This document shows, in pieces, positions 1 to 17,200 of a stretch of DNA of 64,000 nt. This stretch comes from Piromyces finnis (lineage: Eukaryota > Neocallimastigomycota > Neocallimastigomycetes > Neocallimastigales > Neocallimastigaceae): assembly GCA_002104945.1 (NCBI GenBank), contig MCFH01000033.1, positions 124,001 through 188,000 on the forward strand. Direction: 5' to 3'. The number at the start of each line of letters is the position of its first letter. Within the stretch, counting starts at the first letter, position 1. The position numbers were made by a program, and so were the translations under genes. The notes beneath the pieces were generated by a model. That model had not been told where the DNA came from. It saw nothing but the letters and a program-made list of their open reading frames with translations, and made no database searches.

Positions 1-3000
1 TCTAATAATACTACTCTCTCTTCCTTTAAATTACTCTTCTTTAAATTATCGTATCCTTGTTGGAATACTTTTCTTGCATTTCCAACGGAATCAATGTCTT
101 CATCGTCAATAGATGCTTCAAAGTTAGCATAACTAATCCAAACCTTTTTTTTTTTTTTGAATAATTATATAATAATAATAATAATAGTAATAATAATAAC
201 AATTAAGTTGTTAGAATAACTTTGATATAAAAAATTATATATAATAATACTTTTTTTTTTTTTTTTTTTTTAGATATAATAATAAAAAATAATATAAAAT
301 AAAATATAATGTGTATCTTTTATCTTTTATATATAATAAAATTCACTTTACCTTAACATGATCAGTTCTACTGAGGAGTCTTTTATATAATTCTCTTGCT
401 TTATCCCATTCTCTTTCATTAACTTCAAAATCAATATAGGCTTTCCATAATACTTCTGGCATATCAAGTACTGGCTGATTAACAGCAATTTCAAATATAC
501 CTTCAGCTAATTCATTATCACCCAACATAATTTCTAATTCACCATATTTAATCCAAGCATAACAATTTCCAGGATTCCATTCTAAATATTTTTGATAAAG
601 TTTACGAGCATTATCAAATTCTCTTAATTTTAATTCAATTTCAATATATCCTTTAAATAATTTTTCTTTTGGACAGAGACCAATAGCTCTTCCTAATAAT
701 TTTCTCATTTTTCCAACCTCGAATCGTCGTATTAAAAATTTGGCATATAATAACCATATTTTTGCAAATGTAAATGTTTTATGTGGTATAATTGATAAAC
801 ATTTTTCATAAATTTGTTCAGCTCTTTCAATGTCTTTTGTTTCTTGTTCTTCCCAAATAGCATAAAATATCCATAAATATATATATCTTTGCCATAATCT
901 TTTTTCATTAACCGGTGGTGTTTGACCAACAGCTCTTTCATAAACTTCACGAATTTTTTCTTTATCATTCGTGGTTTCTTCTAATTTTATATAATCTATC
1001 CAACTATCATAATTATTTGGATTATTTTCAACTTCCTAATAATACATACGATGTATATGAGAAATGAGAAATATTTATTTATTATCATATTATTATATAT
1101 ACAAATAAAAAAAAAAAAAGTTAATAAATATGTATGTGTATATAATTACTATAACAATAATGTCATCTATCTATTCTTATCGTACTGTTTAAAAAAAATT
1201 ACCTCTTCGTATTTTATTCTTCTTTTTTGAAGTATAACATCTTCTATACCATCCTTTTGACCAAATTGTTTTTCAAATTGAGTATATTCTTTATATAAAT
1301 TCTTTGTTTTATCTTTTGGAAGGTGATCCAAAGCATATTTATATATTACTCTTGCTCTATCATATTCTTTTAATCTAGTTTCAAACTTGGCGAATGATAT
1401 ATATAAATGTTGATCTATATCTTCTTCATCAAGCGTTGCTAAACATTGTTCATAAATTGCTCTAGCACGTTCTTTTACAATTTAAATTAAAAATATAATA
1501 CCATGTAGTTAAGATTATTTAACAAATTATATAACAATAAAGTTTAAATAGCAAAATAATGAAATAATAAAATATATAAAAAGTAAATATTTATATTATA
1601 ATTAATTAATTTTGTTTTAAAAGCTTTATTTCTATTTACCAATTTCATGATTTTGTTCTTCAAATTTAGAATATTTAATCCAATTTTTTGAATGTTGATT
1701 TAAACTAATAAATCTTTCGTAAATACTTCTAACTCTATCATTTTCATGATATCTGTTATTATAAAATTTATAATATTTTTTATTAAAATTATTATGTATT
1801 TTTACATATATATATATTTTTTAATGTTTACATAATATTTATGTCCATAATAAAAATAATAAATTATTAAAATAAAAATTACCTTTTTTCAAATTTTATG
1901 TAAGCTAACCAAGCGTCTTCTGTTGGTTCCCAATCCATCCATCTTTCAAATACTTGACGTGCTCCTGCAACATTTCCTAACATTTCTTCCATATAAGTAT
2001 ATTTATACCAAAACTGATCAATTCTTGGTAAAATAGCTACAGCTCTATCATATATATTTCTGGCATGATTAATATTTTTATGTCTAATTTCCATTTCAGC
2101 ATACTTGGTCCATAATGAAGTATTTCTGTGTTCTATATCTAATGCACGTTCATATACAGATCTTGCTCTTTAATGTTGAATTTCATCATTTATATATGAA
2201 AAACAATAAAATAATATCATATAGATTATAAAAGTTTTTTTTTTTTTTAGTAATTTTGTACTTATTGTAAAAGATCATTGTTCCATCTATCAATTTTCTT
2301 TTTTACTTTATATTATTAAAATTTTATCAAAGCTTGGATTGACTATTATTTTACATTATTACTTTAAAGTTTAAATATATAAATATTAAAACAATAAATA
2401 AAGAAATACCTTTCCATTTCATTTTGACTTTCTTCCCAACTAGCATATTGTAACCATTTGTTAATTGCACCTTTATTTCTTCTAATGACATCTTCAAATG
2501 TTTTTCTTTTCTTTAATCGATAATCATCTAATTCTTCTTTATCTGTAATTTTTTGTTTTGGAACTTTTGGAACTTGTTCTTGTCTTTCTTTTGCTTCAAG
2601 CAAAATTTGTTCAGCAGTAATTTGAATTGGTGCTGGATTTTTATTTTTAACCTTTTTTTTTTTTTATATTATTTTTAATATTATATATATAATATAATTA
2701 ATTAGTAAGGTAAAAATTATTAATACCATAATGTACATTTCATTATAACATGAATATTTAAATATATATATATTATGAATAATATAAATAAAATTTAATA
2801 AAATGATATTATTTAGATATTGTATAAATTAATTAAAATTTGATAATAGATTTCAACAAATAATTCTAATAAAAATAATAATTATTATTATTATTATTTT
2901 TTTTTTTATATTTTCACATTTTAATATTATTTATTCAAATATATATTTTATTTATTATAACTTCTAAATGGTTATAAATTTGAATCATACTTTAGAAGGT

Positions 3001-3017
3001 CTTGACTGTCTATCCAT
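1..3017 (-). CDS. CLF1: Pre-mRNA splicing factor CLF1 / crooked-neck-like 1 (C-terminus off window)
   Basis: This is a core spliceosome (Prp19-associated) scaffold protein built from HAT helical repeats, acting in the nucleus. Seven exons read on the minus strand: 3017-2991, 2651-2410, 2167-1883, 1752-1640, 1471-1203, 1035-352 and 143-1. All junctions have GT/AG ends and matching phase, giving about 588 residues before the window ends; the family is usually about 680-850 long, so the C-terminus is missing. Diagnostic stretches match human CRNKL1 closely: [20 protein letters not shown]-like ([20 protein letters not shown]), [27 protein letters not shown] and [12 protein letters not shown]. The first exon encodes only nine residues (MDRQSRPSK). 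An ATG-initiated open frame at 968-732 is a shadow; the true exon 6 frame runs straight through it. The gene shares a roughly 280-bp divergent promoter region with DONSON. Confidence 0.95.
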
Positions 3018-3295
3018 TTTTAATTTTACTTGAAATTTGTAAAAAAATCAATATAGAAAAAAAATATTATTATTTATAAATTTACAAAAAGGTTAATAAT
3101 AATTTTTAGATTAAAATTTTTTTCTAACTGATTGGATAAATTCATTAATAAATCCTACATTAATGTTAATAATAAATTTTGTTATGAAATAAAATTATAT
3201 TAAATTAGATTGTTTAACTTTTGAAATTACAATTAAATTTCTAATTTTAAAAAATAATTTCAAAAATTAAATATTATTATTATAAATAAAGCATA
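3018..3295. promoter_or_regulatory. Divergent intergenic region CLF1 / DONSON
   Basis: This is 278 bp of almost pure A/T between two divergent start codons, so it must hold both promoters. No distinct motif is visible beyond A and T runs. Confidence 0.5.
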
Positions 3296-7263
<3,968 letters not shown>

Positions 7264-7547
7264 GAAAAAAAAAAAAATTATAAGAAAATAAATAAATAAA
7301 TAAATAAATAAAAAAAGAAATATATTAAAAATTATAAACACATCTATTTAATAGTTAATAAATTTTATTTTATTTTATTTTATTTTATTTAATTTTGCTG
7401 TTATTATTATTAATTTTCTTTTATTTTATTTATTTTTTTTTTTTTTATTTTTTTATTTTTTTATGTGTAACTTATTTTTTATATGTAAACCAAAATATCT
7501 AATTTCTATTTTTATTTTTGCTTTAGTAATAGTTTGTATTAAGCAAC
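7264..7547. terminator. Convergent 3' region DONSON / STE24
   Basis: This 284-bp A/T spacer lies between two convergent stop codons and contains TTTTA repeats (7365-7390) and T runs. It must hold both 3' ends; no clear processing signal can be singled out in such A/T-rich sequence. Confidence 0.4.
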
Positions 7548-9472
7548 CTATTCACTCTTTTTACCCATTGAATCTTGAGTCTTTCTAATATGTTCAATAC
7601 GTTCTAAAAGTGGTGGGTGAGAATAATTCCAAGCACTGTATAATGGATCAACAATTAAATTGGATAAGTTTTCAGTGTGAATTTTAATTAAACCAGTAAG
7701 TAAATCATCACCACGCTTTAAGTTACGAGTAGCAAATTCATCAGCTTGTCTTTCAAGCTTTCTGGTAATGATGTTTGTGGTGAAATCAATTAATGAATCA
7801 ATTGGACTGAAAATGAAAGAGAATAAGATAAAACCGATTAAAATTGGTTGAACATTAAATCCAAATGATTGGTAAAGTGGAGTGTAATTAATAACGCATG
7901 AGAAAATGTAGAATAAAATAAAGGCTTGAACTTCACTAACGATAAGAAGTTTAATGTTGTGAGAGTGATACCAGTGACCAAGTTCATGACCTATAATGGT
8001 TGAAATTAAATTAATTATTTTAATTATAATGTTATTTTAGTAAGCAAATACTATTAATATAATAACAAATATATATTTTTATACTATATATATTTATATA
8101 TTTTACCTAATATACTGCAAATTTCTTCATTGTTAACTTGCTTAAGTAAAGTATCGTAAAGAACAATTCTCTTATTTTTACCCAATCTTTTGAAAATTAC
8201 ATAATTATAAAATCATAATAATTGCATATTAATTTTTGTATAAGAAGGTGTAATGCAATTACATTTAATATTTTTAATTTTTAATTAATAAATATTCTTA
8301 CCCAAATAAATAGGCATTACTATGACCAGATCTCTTACTGTTATCAACAACAAATAATTTCTTTAATGGATAGTTAACATCAGCAGCAATTTTTTCAATT
8401 TTTGTTTTTAATTCACCTTCTTCTAATGGAGTAAATTTATTGAATAATGGTTGAATAAAGTTTGGATAGATAATTAACATCAATAATTGAACAACAGCCC
8501 TTTAAATATAAAATAATATAATTATTTTTAATAAAAGGAGTTTTTTTTATCAAAATATAATTTCTCATTATATAATATCAAAAATAATGATAAATAATAG
8601 TAATAATAAAATATTTACATAAATATCCAAACATAGAAATAGAAATTATCACCAGTCCATTGAATGATTTTTAAGAATAAAGAAATGAGTGGTCCACCAA
8701 ATGCAATTAAAAGTAAATTAGTTTTAATTTCATCAATAATATATAATTTTAATGTGGTGTTGTTAAAACCATGTCTTGCTTCAATAACAAAAGTATGATA
8801 TAAATCTTGTGGAAGATTTATTATGTCATTTATTATTTTAAATAAACCAATAAAAACTAAACTTTGAAGTATCTTTAATAATGAAAATTTAAAAGATTTT
8901 TTAATAAAAGTATTAATTTTATTTGGAAAATTAAAAAATTTAAAGATTTTTAATTATATTAATAGTTACTTCATATTCTGAGTTATATCCAAACTTTAAT
9001 AAAACTGTTCCTGCTACATCCCATAAATAAGGGAGTAAATTGTACCTATTTTTTTTATATATGGAAAGTTCAATTTTAGTTGAAAAATTTCATTTTAATA
9101 TAATTTTCAATAAACAAATAAATACATACTTAATCATTAAGACGGTTTCAATAAGGTCTAAAGCATCAGTAATGAAAGAGAAAACATGATTATCTTTTTG
9201 ATAAGCTTTTGTTTTCTCTAATTTTTCTTCATCAACATATTTTTCTAATTGTTTTGGAATTTTTGAGTTACATACTTTCTTATATTGTCTTACTCTATTT
9301 ATATTAATTTTTAATTGAAAATATAATTTAATCATTTGTTCATTTTAATTTTGGAGTATAATAGAATAGAATAACATTATTATTTTTACTTTATATAAGT
9401 TTCCCAAGTATAAATAATAGCTATAAAAGCTATAACATCATTTTTCCATGATCCAGTTAATGGTAAAAACAT
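7548..9472 (-). CDS. STE24: CAAX prenyl protease 1 (Ste24/ZMPSTE24, M48 zinc protease)
   Basis: This integral ER/nuclear-envelope metalloprotease cleaves the AAX residues from farnesylated proteins such as fungal mating factors and prelamin A. Seven exons: 9472-9390, 9294-9130, 9045-8970, 8872-8619, 8499-8302, 8186-8107 and 7990-7548, all in phase, giving 432 residues (the family is about 430-475). The zinc-binding motif HELGHW (HExxH) opens the last exon. Other family marks are FVIEARHGFN (human FVIEEKHGFN), FNKFTPLEEGELK, SKRSGHSNAY, KNKRIVLYDTLL, a QADEFA motif carrying the third zinc ligand glutamate region, and YSHPPLLERI near the C-terminus. Several hydrophobic segments are spread along the protein, as expected for the seven-helix barrel. 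The start ATG at 9472 is the first in frame and gives a short N-terminus before the first membrane segment. Confidence 0.95.
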
Positions 9473-11447
9473 TTTTCTTTTTATCTAAAATAAAATTATT
9501 AAATTATCTTTTAATTAAAACTTATGCTATATAATATATCATAGTTTCCCTTTTATTAATTAATACCAATTGATACCTGTATTATTTTTTTCTTTATTTA
9601 TTTTTTTTTCTTTTTCTTTTTTTCTTTCTTTCTTTTTTTTTTTTATTTTACTATTATTATTACTATTATTATTAAAATTGTTAAAAATATTTAAGAGAAA
9701 AACCAAAATTTATTATTTTAATATTAAAAACTTTATAAATTAAAAAAAAAAACATTTAATTAAATCTATAAAATTGATTTAATAATAATATGTGACATGA
9801 CATACTATTATTAGGTGATTTTTATGAATATTATATTTATAATGTAAAGGAATGTAACGTAAATATAATGAAAATTCAAGAACATGTAATGTAAAAGTAA
9901 TAATATTATACAAATATTTGAATTAATAATTAAATATAAATATAAACAATCTAGAAGATATTTAATATTAAAGAGATTTCTTGGTTTAGTAAATTTTAGA
10001 TAATATAGGGCTAATATACGATGACAATATTAAACGTTTTCTTGTCAATTTTATGAAGATATTGGGGATTGAAAGATATATCTTTTTTGATTTTTTTGCT
10101 TTGTGAACAAAAATCTTATTAATATATTTATATGGTAAGGCTGAAATTTGAATATAAATTATTAAAGTTTAATATATTTACTTACATTTATTTTTTAAGG
10201 TTATTTAAGGGTTGGTAACTATATCAATTCTTGAATATTTATTAGATTATAGAGCTTCCGGCAGCTATTAAAAAAAATATAACTAATCTAACCCATTATT
10301 TAGTTAAAAATTTTCAAATATAACAATATTCATATTCATATAATAATTATATAAGTGGAATTAATAACTAAGAAAGGATTCTTATAAGAAAGCTTTCACC
10401 TTGATAAACCTAATATTAAATTGTTACAAAAAATATTAATTACCAAAATCATGGAAACTATTTTTTTTCAAACAATAAAAAAACAAAAATAGAATGTTAT
10501 TTTCAATAAAGTTGAAAATTCCTAATTCTTTTTTTATATTTATATGAACATGTAATATAAAAGTGTTATTAAATAGTTTCTATAATCCTCATTATTACTT
10601 AATTCACTATGGTACATGGAGTATTAATGATTTATTTAAAAATATAATTAAAAACAAAGCTTTTATTTTGTCGTTATTATTATATCATAAATAGTGCTTT
10701 ATATTGTATTATTTTATTATCAAAACAATTTTATTATCGTAATTACAAAAAAACACCATAGTTGATATTTAATTTTGCTTATTAAATGAATTATATTTTT
10801 ATTATATACATCGTATCAGATTAATTTTATATACTTTAAACTGCAATTATTAATTTTCATTACAATATTATTATAAAATATTGTAATCAATATTTTAGAG
10901 TTTTAATAACTTTAAGTATCTTTTAAATTAAAACATTATTTATAGTTCTATATTTTATATTGTATTCCAAGTATGAGATCATTAATAATAGATAGCAGAT
11001 CTTAATAAACATAGAGCACTGACACTAAGATAAATGTATAAATTTATCTTATTTTGTCTTATTGAAAATAAGGTGCGAAAAGTTATTCTAAAGTTATCAT
11101 CAAAAACCTTGTATACTTTTTCTACAAAAATTCTATAACAAATAATATATAATGTAAAGAATAAAGCGTAAAAACTAACAACATTTTTAAAGGTGTATAA
11201 ATAGTTTATTATCTATTATATAAAGTTGTTAGAAAAAAAGAATAAATTAAATTAGTATATTTTTATTAATATTAGAAATCATAATATTATTTATTAACCT
11301 GTGATTTATTATTAATAGTATTACTTGCAACCGAAAATAACCAAAATTTTTTACTTTTAGAGTAACTAGATATATAGTTAAATTATTGAAAATAAAAAAT
11401 TAGTAACTTTAATTGTTTTTATTACAAACTAATTCTATTATTTATTA
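9473..11447. other. 2-kb intergenic region, no supported gene
   Basis: This is A/T-rich sequence between two minus-strand genes. It lacks any long open frame. Slightly more complex patches (9960-10110, 10970-11120) could be worn-out coding or transposon sequence, but stops occur in every frame. A short motif of about 25 bases, gaacatgtaat(g/a)taaaagt, occurs near 9880 and again near 10546. A short inverted repeat around 11028-11052 (aagataaat/atttatctt) was also seen. Confidence 0.4.
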
Positions 11448-12172
11448 CTAGTATCCTTGAAGTTGGGAAGAAATATAAAATACACAATGGACAACTGTAT
11501 TTAAGAATTTTGTTTTCATTTGATGCTTAAGACCAACGATTTTACTAGATTCTTCTTTCTTTATTATTAATTCACGAAGTTTATATTTAGAATCTAATTT
11601 ATACATTTTATAACTAAATATTCCATGTAAGAATTAGTATATATATTATATATAAATATAAATATTATTAATTTACCTTTCTATTATTTTATTTAATCCA
11701 TATAATAATATTGAAACTCCAATAAGATCTTCGTAACTTACACTAATATTTATTTTTATTTAAACAATATAAATTATTGATAATTTAGTTTTTTTTTTTA
11801 ATATATTTTTTTAAATTAAAAAACAATTATTAATAATATATTAGTATTTATACAAGCATTTTGAGAGAGCTAAAAGAAAGATAAAAAATTGTTGGTTTGA
11901 AATTTTTCCATATTTATATCTTAATCTTTCCCAGGCTTCATTAACCTTCTCATTATCTTCACCTTTATCTTTTAAAGATTGAACTTTACTTTCATATTCA
12001 GAATTATAATTATCATTTCTATAACATAATAAATCTGTTAGTAGAGATTTAAAAATTTAAAATAAAAATTTTTAAAATGTTTATAAGAAAAATACATTTT
12101 TCTTTGAATATAACTAAAATAAAGACAAAATATTCCAATTACAAGAGGAATAAAAAAATAGATATCTCCCAT
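11448..12172 (-). CDS. Small membrane protein, function unknown
   Basis: Four short exons join in phase (12172-12096, 12018-11854, 11742-11677, 11613-11448) to give 157 residues. The product starts MGDIYFFIPLVIGIFCLYF, a hydrophobic signal-anchor. A charged region follows (SKVQSLKDKGEDNEKVNEAW), then a second hydrophobic stretch (QQFFIFLLALSKCLF), a third (DLIGVSILLYGLNKII), a basic segment and a final hydrophobic stretch (FLNTVVHCVFYI) ending at TAG. I do not recognise the family. Support comes from consistent GT/AG ends and phase at three introns and from codons that are less A/T-extreme than the flanks. It lies upstream of, and on the same strand as, STE24, but 2 kb away, so no link is implied. 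Start and exact boundaries are plausible rather than proven. Confidence 0.6.
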
Positions 12173-13061
12173 ATTGAATTTATATTATTACTTTTTAGAA
12201 GGTAAAAAAAAAAAAAGGAATAGAATATATAAAATTATAAATATTTTGATTTTTATAAAATATATTTATTATTTTAATATTTATTATTTATTACTTATTA
12301 CTTACTTTTATATTTTTAATTTGTTTCTTTTTTCTTTTTATTATTTACTTTTATTGAATCTTTTTTTATTTATTTATTTATTATATATATTTTTTATTTT
12401 TAAATTTAAGGATTTATTTATACTTTTTTAATTTTCATTTTTTAGTAATACAAAATAATTTATTATCAAAAAATAAAACTTTTTTTCAAGCTGTTAAAAT
12501 TTTTCAAATTTTTTGTGTGGGTGGTACAGTGGGTGTGTATGTGAATTTTAAAATTATTTTTTATTATGTAATGTAAATTATAATATTTTTTGATTTATAC
12601 ATATATATAATATATAATTATGTATGAATATATTAAATAATATTTAAAATAACTTTATTATACAAAAATATAATAAAATAAAATTAAAAAAATTTTTATT
12701 ATTCATTATTATTATCAATTAATTTTTCTTTTTCTTTTTCTTTTTTATTCAAGGAAGAATAGAATAATTAATAATACATTAAAATTAGTTAATCAAAAGT
12801 ATATTTTAAATATTTATTAGTTTTGAAATAGAGGTATAACTATTTATTTTTAATATAAAATAAAAGGAACCATTTCATTTGAAAATTTAAGATTTTTATT
12901 ATTTCCATGAAATCTTTTTTTTTCTTTCTCTTTACTTTACTATTCTTTTCTTTTAAAAAATGAGAATGCTTCTAGAAATATCATAATATAAAATAGTAAA
13001 ATTAATAATAATATTAATAATAAAATATGTATTAAAAATAATTAATAGATAATTATTCAAG
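12173..13061. promoter_or_regulatory. Divergent intergenic region, small membrane gene / importin alpha
   Basis: This is 889 bp between two divergent start codons. Most is A/T tract. The patch 12513-12545 is strikingly G-rich for this genome (gtgtgggtggtacagtgggt) and is the only candidate regulatory motif visible. Confidence 0.4.
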
Positions 13062-15860
13062 ATGGAACATCGTATGGGTAGATTTAAGAATAGAGGCGAC
13101 CTAAAGACAGATGAATTACGTCGCAGAAGAGAAGATGCTGCAGTTGAAATCAGAAAACAAAAACGTGAAGAAAATTTCGCAAAACGTAGAAATTTACAAT
13201 TTAGCGCAATTGATAGTGATGATGAATATGATGAAAAATTCAATGTTGAGGTATAATGAACATATAATATTTATTAATAATTATAAAAGAATAGTTTATA
13301 AAATGTAATAAATACTCTATTGAAAATACTTATTTTAAAATTTATCCATTTATTTATTTATTAAAAAAACAAACAAACAAACAATTTTTATAAATGAAAT
13401 ATTAATATTATGAAAATTATTATTAGGTTGTCAATCAAATTGAATCTATTAAAGGAGATCTTTATGGAGATGATGTTCAAAAAATGATTAATACAACAAC
13501 CATTATTAGAAAATTACTTTCTGAAGGTACTATTGCATTTCTTTTTTTATTAAATAAATGTAATCGCCATTATTTATTTATTATTAAATAATTAAAAATC
13601 GCAAAAACAGAAAGCAATCCTCCAATTGATGAAGTTATTAATTCAGGAGTTGTTCCAAGATTAATTGAATTTTTAATGTCAAGTAACACTCAACTTCAAG
13701 TAAGTTGTATAGATCATTTTTTTTTTCTTATTCATCTCCTTAACTTTTTTATGAAATGATATATATAATATAATAAATAAAGGAATATATAAATTAAATT
13801 ATCTCTTCACTTTTATGATTAATAACTATTATTTTAATTTTATATAAAATATAAAATAATTAAAATAAACATTTTTTATAATTATATTAACAAAAATAAA
13901 AAAAAAAGTTTGAAGCTGCTTGGGCTTTAACTAACATTGCCTCAGGAAATTCATCTCAAACTCAAGTCATTATTGATAATAATGCAATTCCAATTTTTGT
14001 TCAATTATTACAATCACCTTTTGCTGATGTTAAGGAACAAGTAATTGAATAACATTTAATTATTTTATTCACATTTATGTAAAATATAATATTAAATTAT
14101 GATAATATATATATATTAAAATAATTATAATTATACGAAATATTAGGCTGTATGGGCCTTAGGTAATATTGCTGGTGATAGTCCAGAAAATCGTGATAAA
14201 GTTTTAAGTCATAATGCTCTTCCATCAATCCTTATGATCCTTGAAGATCCATCAAATAAATTATCAATGCTTAGAAATGCTACCTGGACTCTTTCTAACT
14301 TCTGTAGAGGAAAAAAACCAAAACCAGATTGGAGTATAGTATGTTAATATATAGAAAATATTGCATTTTGATTCAATAATTATATATAGAATTACCAAGG
14401 ATCTAAATATTTATATTTTAATTTATTTCATATTATTACAAATATATAATAATATTTAATTATAAAAGATTTCACAATCTATTCCAATTTTAGTTAAATT
14501 ATTACACTCTGATGACAGTGAAATAATTGCAGATGCATGCTGGGCCATCTCTTACTTATCTGATGGATCTAATGACAAAATTCAAGCAATTGTTGATTCT
14601 GGAGTTATACCAAGACTTATTCAACTTTTAGGGTATGTCATATTTTATTATTTAAATGCTTTATATATATGAAAAAGTTTATGTAATTTTTTTTATAGAG
14701 TCAAATAGATTTATGTAAATTAACAATTAATAACAATATATTTCATTTATTATTAAATAATAAAACAATCATTAAAAGAAATGAATTCAATAATATTCAA
14801 ACACCATCACTCCGTTCAATTGGTAACATTGTCACAGGAAATGACGTTCAAACTCAAGTAATTTTAATAAATAAATATTTATTAAGTTTAAATAAGTAAA
14901 AAAAAAAAAAAAAAAGGCAGTACTAATTATAATACACATTGTTAATTATTTCATAAACAAAATCATGTCATCATTATAGGAAGTTTTAAATAATAATGTT
15001 CTTCCATCTTTATTAGGATTATTATATAGTCCTAAGGAATCAAACTGTAAAGAAGCTTGCTGGACTATTTCAAATATTACTGCAGGAAACACTGAACAAA
15101 TTCAAGTAAATTATCTATTATGTATTAGCTTTTTTTAACTTATTTAATGTTGAATTTATGCTATATTATAAAAAGTTAATATTAATTAACATATATAAAT
15201 TTATATATAATATAAAAGGCTGTTATCGATGCTAATATAATACCAAAATTAATCGATATATTACAAAATGCAGATTTCAAAGTTAAGAAAGAAGCTGCTT
15301 GGGCTATCTCAAACGCTACTCTTTCTGGTATAAAGGAACCAAACCAAATCAGGTATAATTACTGTGAAAAAATAAAATAAATACAAGTTAAAATATAAAA
15401 AAATAAAACTTTCTATTTTTATATTAAATCTTTTAAATTTATATATTAATATAATATAATAAAAAATAATAAAAAACAATATAGATATTTAGTTGAACAA
15501 GGATGTATTAAGCCATTATGTGATTTATTAACTTGTGGTGATAACAATATAATTAATATTTCTCTTGATGCTCTTGATAATATATTAAAGGTTGGTGAAT
15601 TAGATGCTAGAGATAATCCAGATAATCAAAACTTAATGGCTCTTCAAATTGAAGAATGTGGTGGTATTGAAAAAATTAATGATTTACAAGCTCACCAAAA
15701 TGATGAAATATATAAAAAGGCCTATAATATAATTGATCTTTACTTTAGTGAAGGTGATGAAGAAGTTTCCAACTTAATGCCATCTATTAACCAAACTGGT
15801 GAATATGATTTCCCAATGAGTACTGATCAATTTGCCCATCATCCAAACTTTCAATTTTAA
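13062..15860 (+). CDS. SRP1: Importin subunit alpha (karyopherin alpha, Srp1-like)
   Basis: This is the adaptor that binds classical nuclear localisation signals and hands cargo to importin beta. Ten exons: 13062-13250, 13427-13526, 13611-13699, 13909-14040, 14147-14338, 14469-14632, 14779-14857, 14980-15105, 15219-15352 and 15485-15860. All phases match, giving 526 residues, the usual family length. Residues about 1-55 form the importin-beta-binding (IBB) domain with its basic run ([18 protein letters not shown]). Armadillo repeats follow, carrying the tryptophan/asparagine NLS-binding array: [74 protein letters not shown] and [12 protein letters not shown]. The C-terminus has the expected [12 protein letters not shown] block. 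Nothing looks broken. Confidence 0.98.
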
Positions 15861-16092
15861 TTTTAAATAAAAAAAAAAAATTCAAGGAAAAACATATATA
15901 TATATAATATATTGTTAAAATCTGGAATAATATTTTTAAAAAAATAAGTTAATAAAATAAATAAAAGAGAGAATATATATGTTTTTTCCTTCTCTTTACC
16001 ATATTTATTTTAAATTTCATTATTATATATTAAATGACATTAATTCATTTAACCGCCGATTTAGTTATTAAATTGTTAATGATGAATTAATT

Positions 16093-16126
<34 letters not shown>

Positions 16127-16699
16127 TATCACAATTTAATTAATAATAATTAATAAAAACAAATAAAATACATATAAATATAAATAAATATAATAAAAAT
16201 AAACCTCTTTTTTTTTAAAGTTTTTTTTTTTTTTTTATATTATGTTTTAAAGTTTAATTGATTGTATATATAATATCAAAAGCATAAAAAGGAAGACTAT
16301 CATCTTTTTTTTTTTTTTTTTTTTAAATATTTTTAGTAAAAATTTTAAATATTTGTGGAGACAAGACATAATTATAATGATTGTCAATTATAGAATTTTC
16401 TTTTCATCTTTTTATTAAGAAAAGAAAACACACACACAGGATGATTACTATGTAATATTTCAGTTGTTTTACCAACTAAACTATCGAGAGAATTTATAAA
16501 ATAATTGTGTTGAAGCGATATAAATCATACTTTGATTAGTAAAACTTAAAAAAAAGGATACTTTATAGTTTTATATCTTATAAACCATTCTATTATTATA
16601 ACAATATTATATTATAGTTAGAGAGCAATAGGTAGAATATTTTTTATCATCAAACTTGAAAATAATGATAATAAAAAAAAAGTGATTCTAAAAACATTT
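15861..16699. other. Intergenic region with A and T homopolymers
   Basis: No gene is supported. It contains an A run of about 33 bases (16095-16123), T runs near 16210-16240 and 16303-16324, and a less A/T-extreme patch at 16430-16490. On the minus strand that patch has a tRNA-like D-arm, but no acceptor or T-arm partner (see rejected items). Confidence 0.4.
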
Positions 16700-17200
16700 A
16701 AATTGTGAATATTACAAAATAAGTTTAAAATCTGGATTAATAAAAAATCTAAAAGATATTAAAAATACTAAAATGAAATTTATGATGAATCTAATCTGGA
16801 CTACAAATTAATAAAATATACATTAAAACGCCATTATTTTAGTAATAATAATAATAATGTATCTAGAAATAATGATGAATTATTAAAATGATTCATATAT
16901 TATTAATGAGGTAAACATTTATAAGAAAATAATGCCTTAATGATTTTTAGTAAAGCTAACAAACGAGAAAGTTAAAATATTACCTAATCAAGATAATAAA
17001 GGAAATATATCATTTTATTATGCTGCCGAAATTAAAGCTTATACTATTGTAAAACAATTAGTAGACAAGAGTGTAGATATTAACCTAAAAAATAAGAAGG
17101 TATATATATCCCTATTGGATTATTGGGTTATGTACTTGAAATTGCTAAGGGTGAATATGATATATATAATGTTTCAATTCATCAACTTAAATTTAGAAGA
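16700..17200 (+). pseudogene. Decayed, internally deleted copy of the adjacent ankyrin gene
   Basis: Two blocks resemble the intact gene at 17886-19586. Bases 16795-16880 correspond to about 18072-18155 (the segment encoding ELIEDVLKHPYFNN). Bases 16985-17170 correspond to about 19193-19370 (the last ankyrin repeats), including a 31-base identical stretch around 17039-17069 (tatactattgtaaaacaatt and onward). The roughly 1 kb between the two blocks in the parent is absent here. The frame is broken by stops and by a small insertion (gtatatatatccc at 17100). It lies directly upstream in the same orientation, so tandem duplication followed by deletion is the likely origin. The outer limits are approximate. 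Confidence 0.8.

Noticed and set aside
732-968. Open frame of 78 residues overlapping CLF1
   Set aside because: It is a shadow in another frame; the CLF1 exon frame through this stretch matches CRNKL1.
9975-10040. Plus-strand KRFLGLVNF, resembling a Ty3/gypsy reverse-transcriptase motif
   Set aside because: Only about nine residues match before a stop, and neither flank encodes further polymerase or integrase sequence.
12174-12431. Tyr/Leu/Ile-rich open frame on the plus strand
   Set aside because: Composition reflects T-rich DNA upstream of the small membrane gene; no conserved feature.
16435-16490. tRNA-like D-arm on the minus strand (ATAGTTTAGTTGGTAAAAC)
   Set aside because: The D-stem pairs well, but the anticodon stem is poor, no T-arm motif follows, and no matching acceptor strand is present. 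At best a relic.
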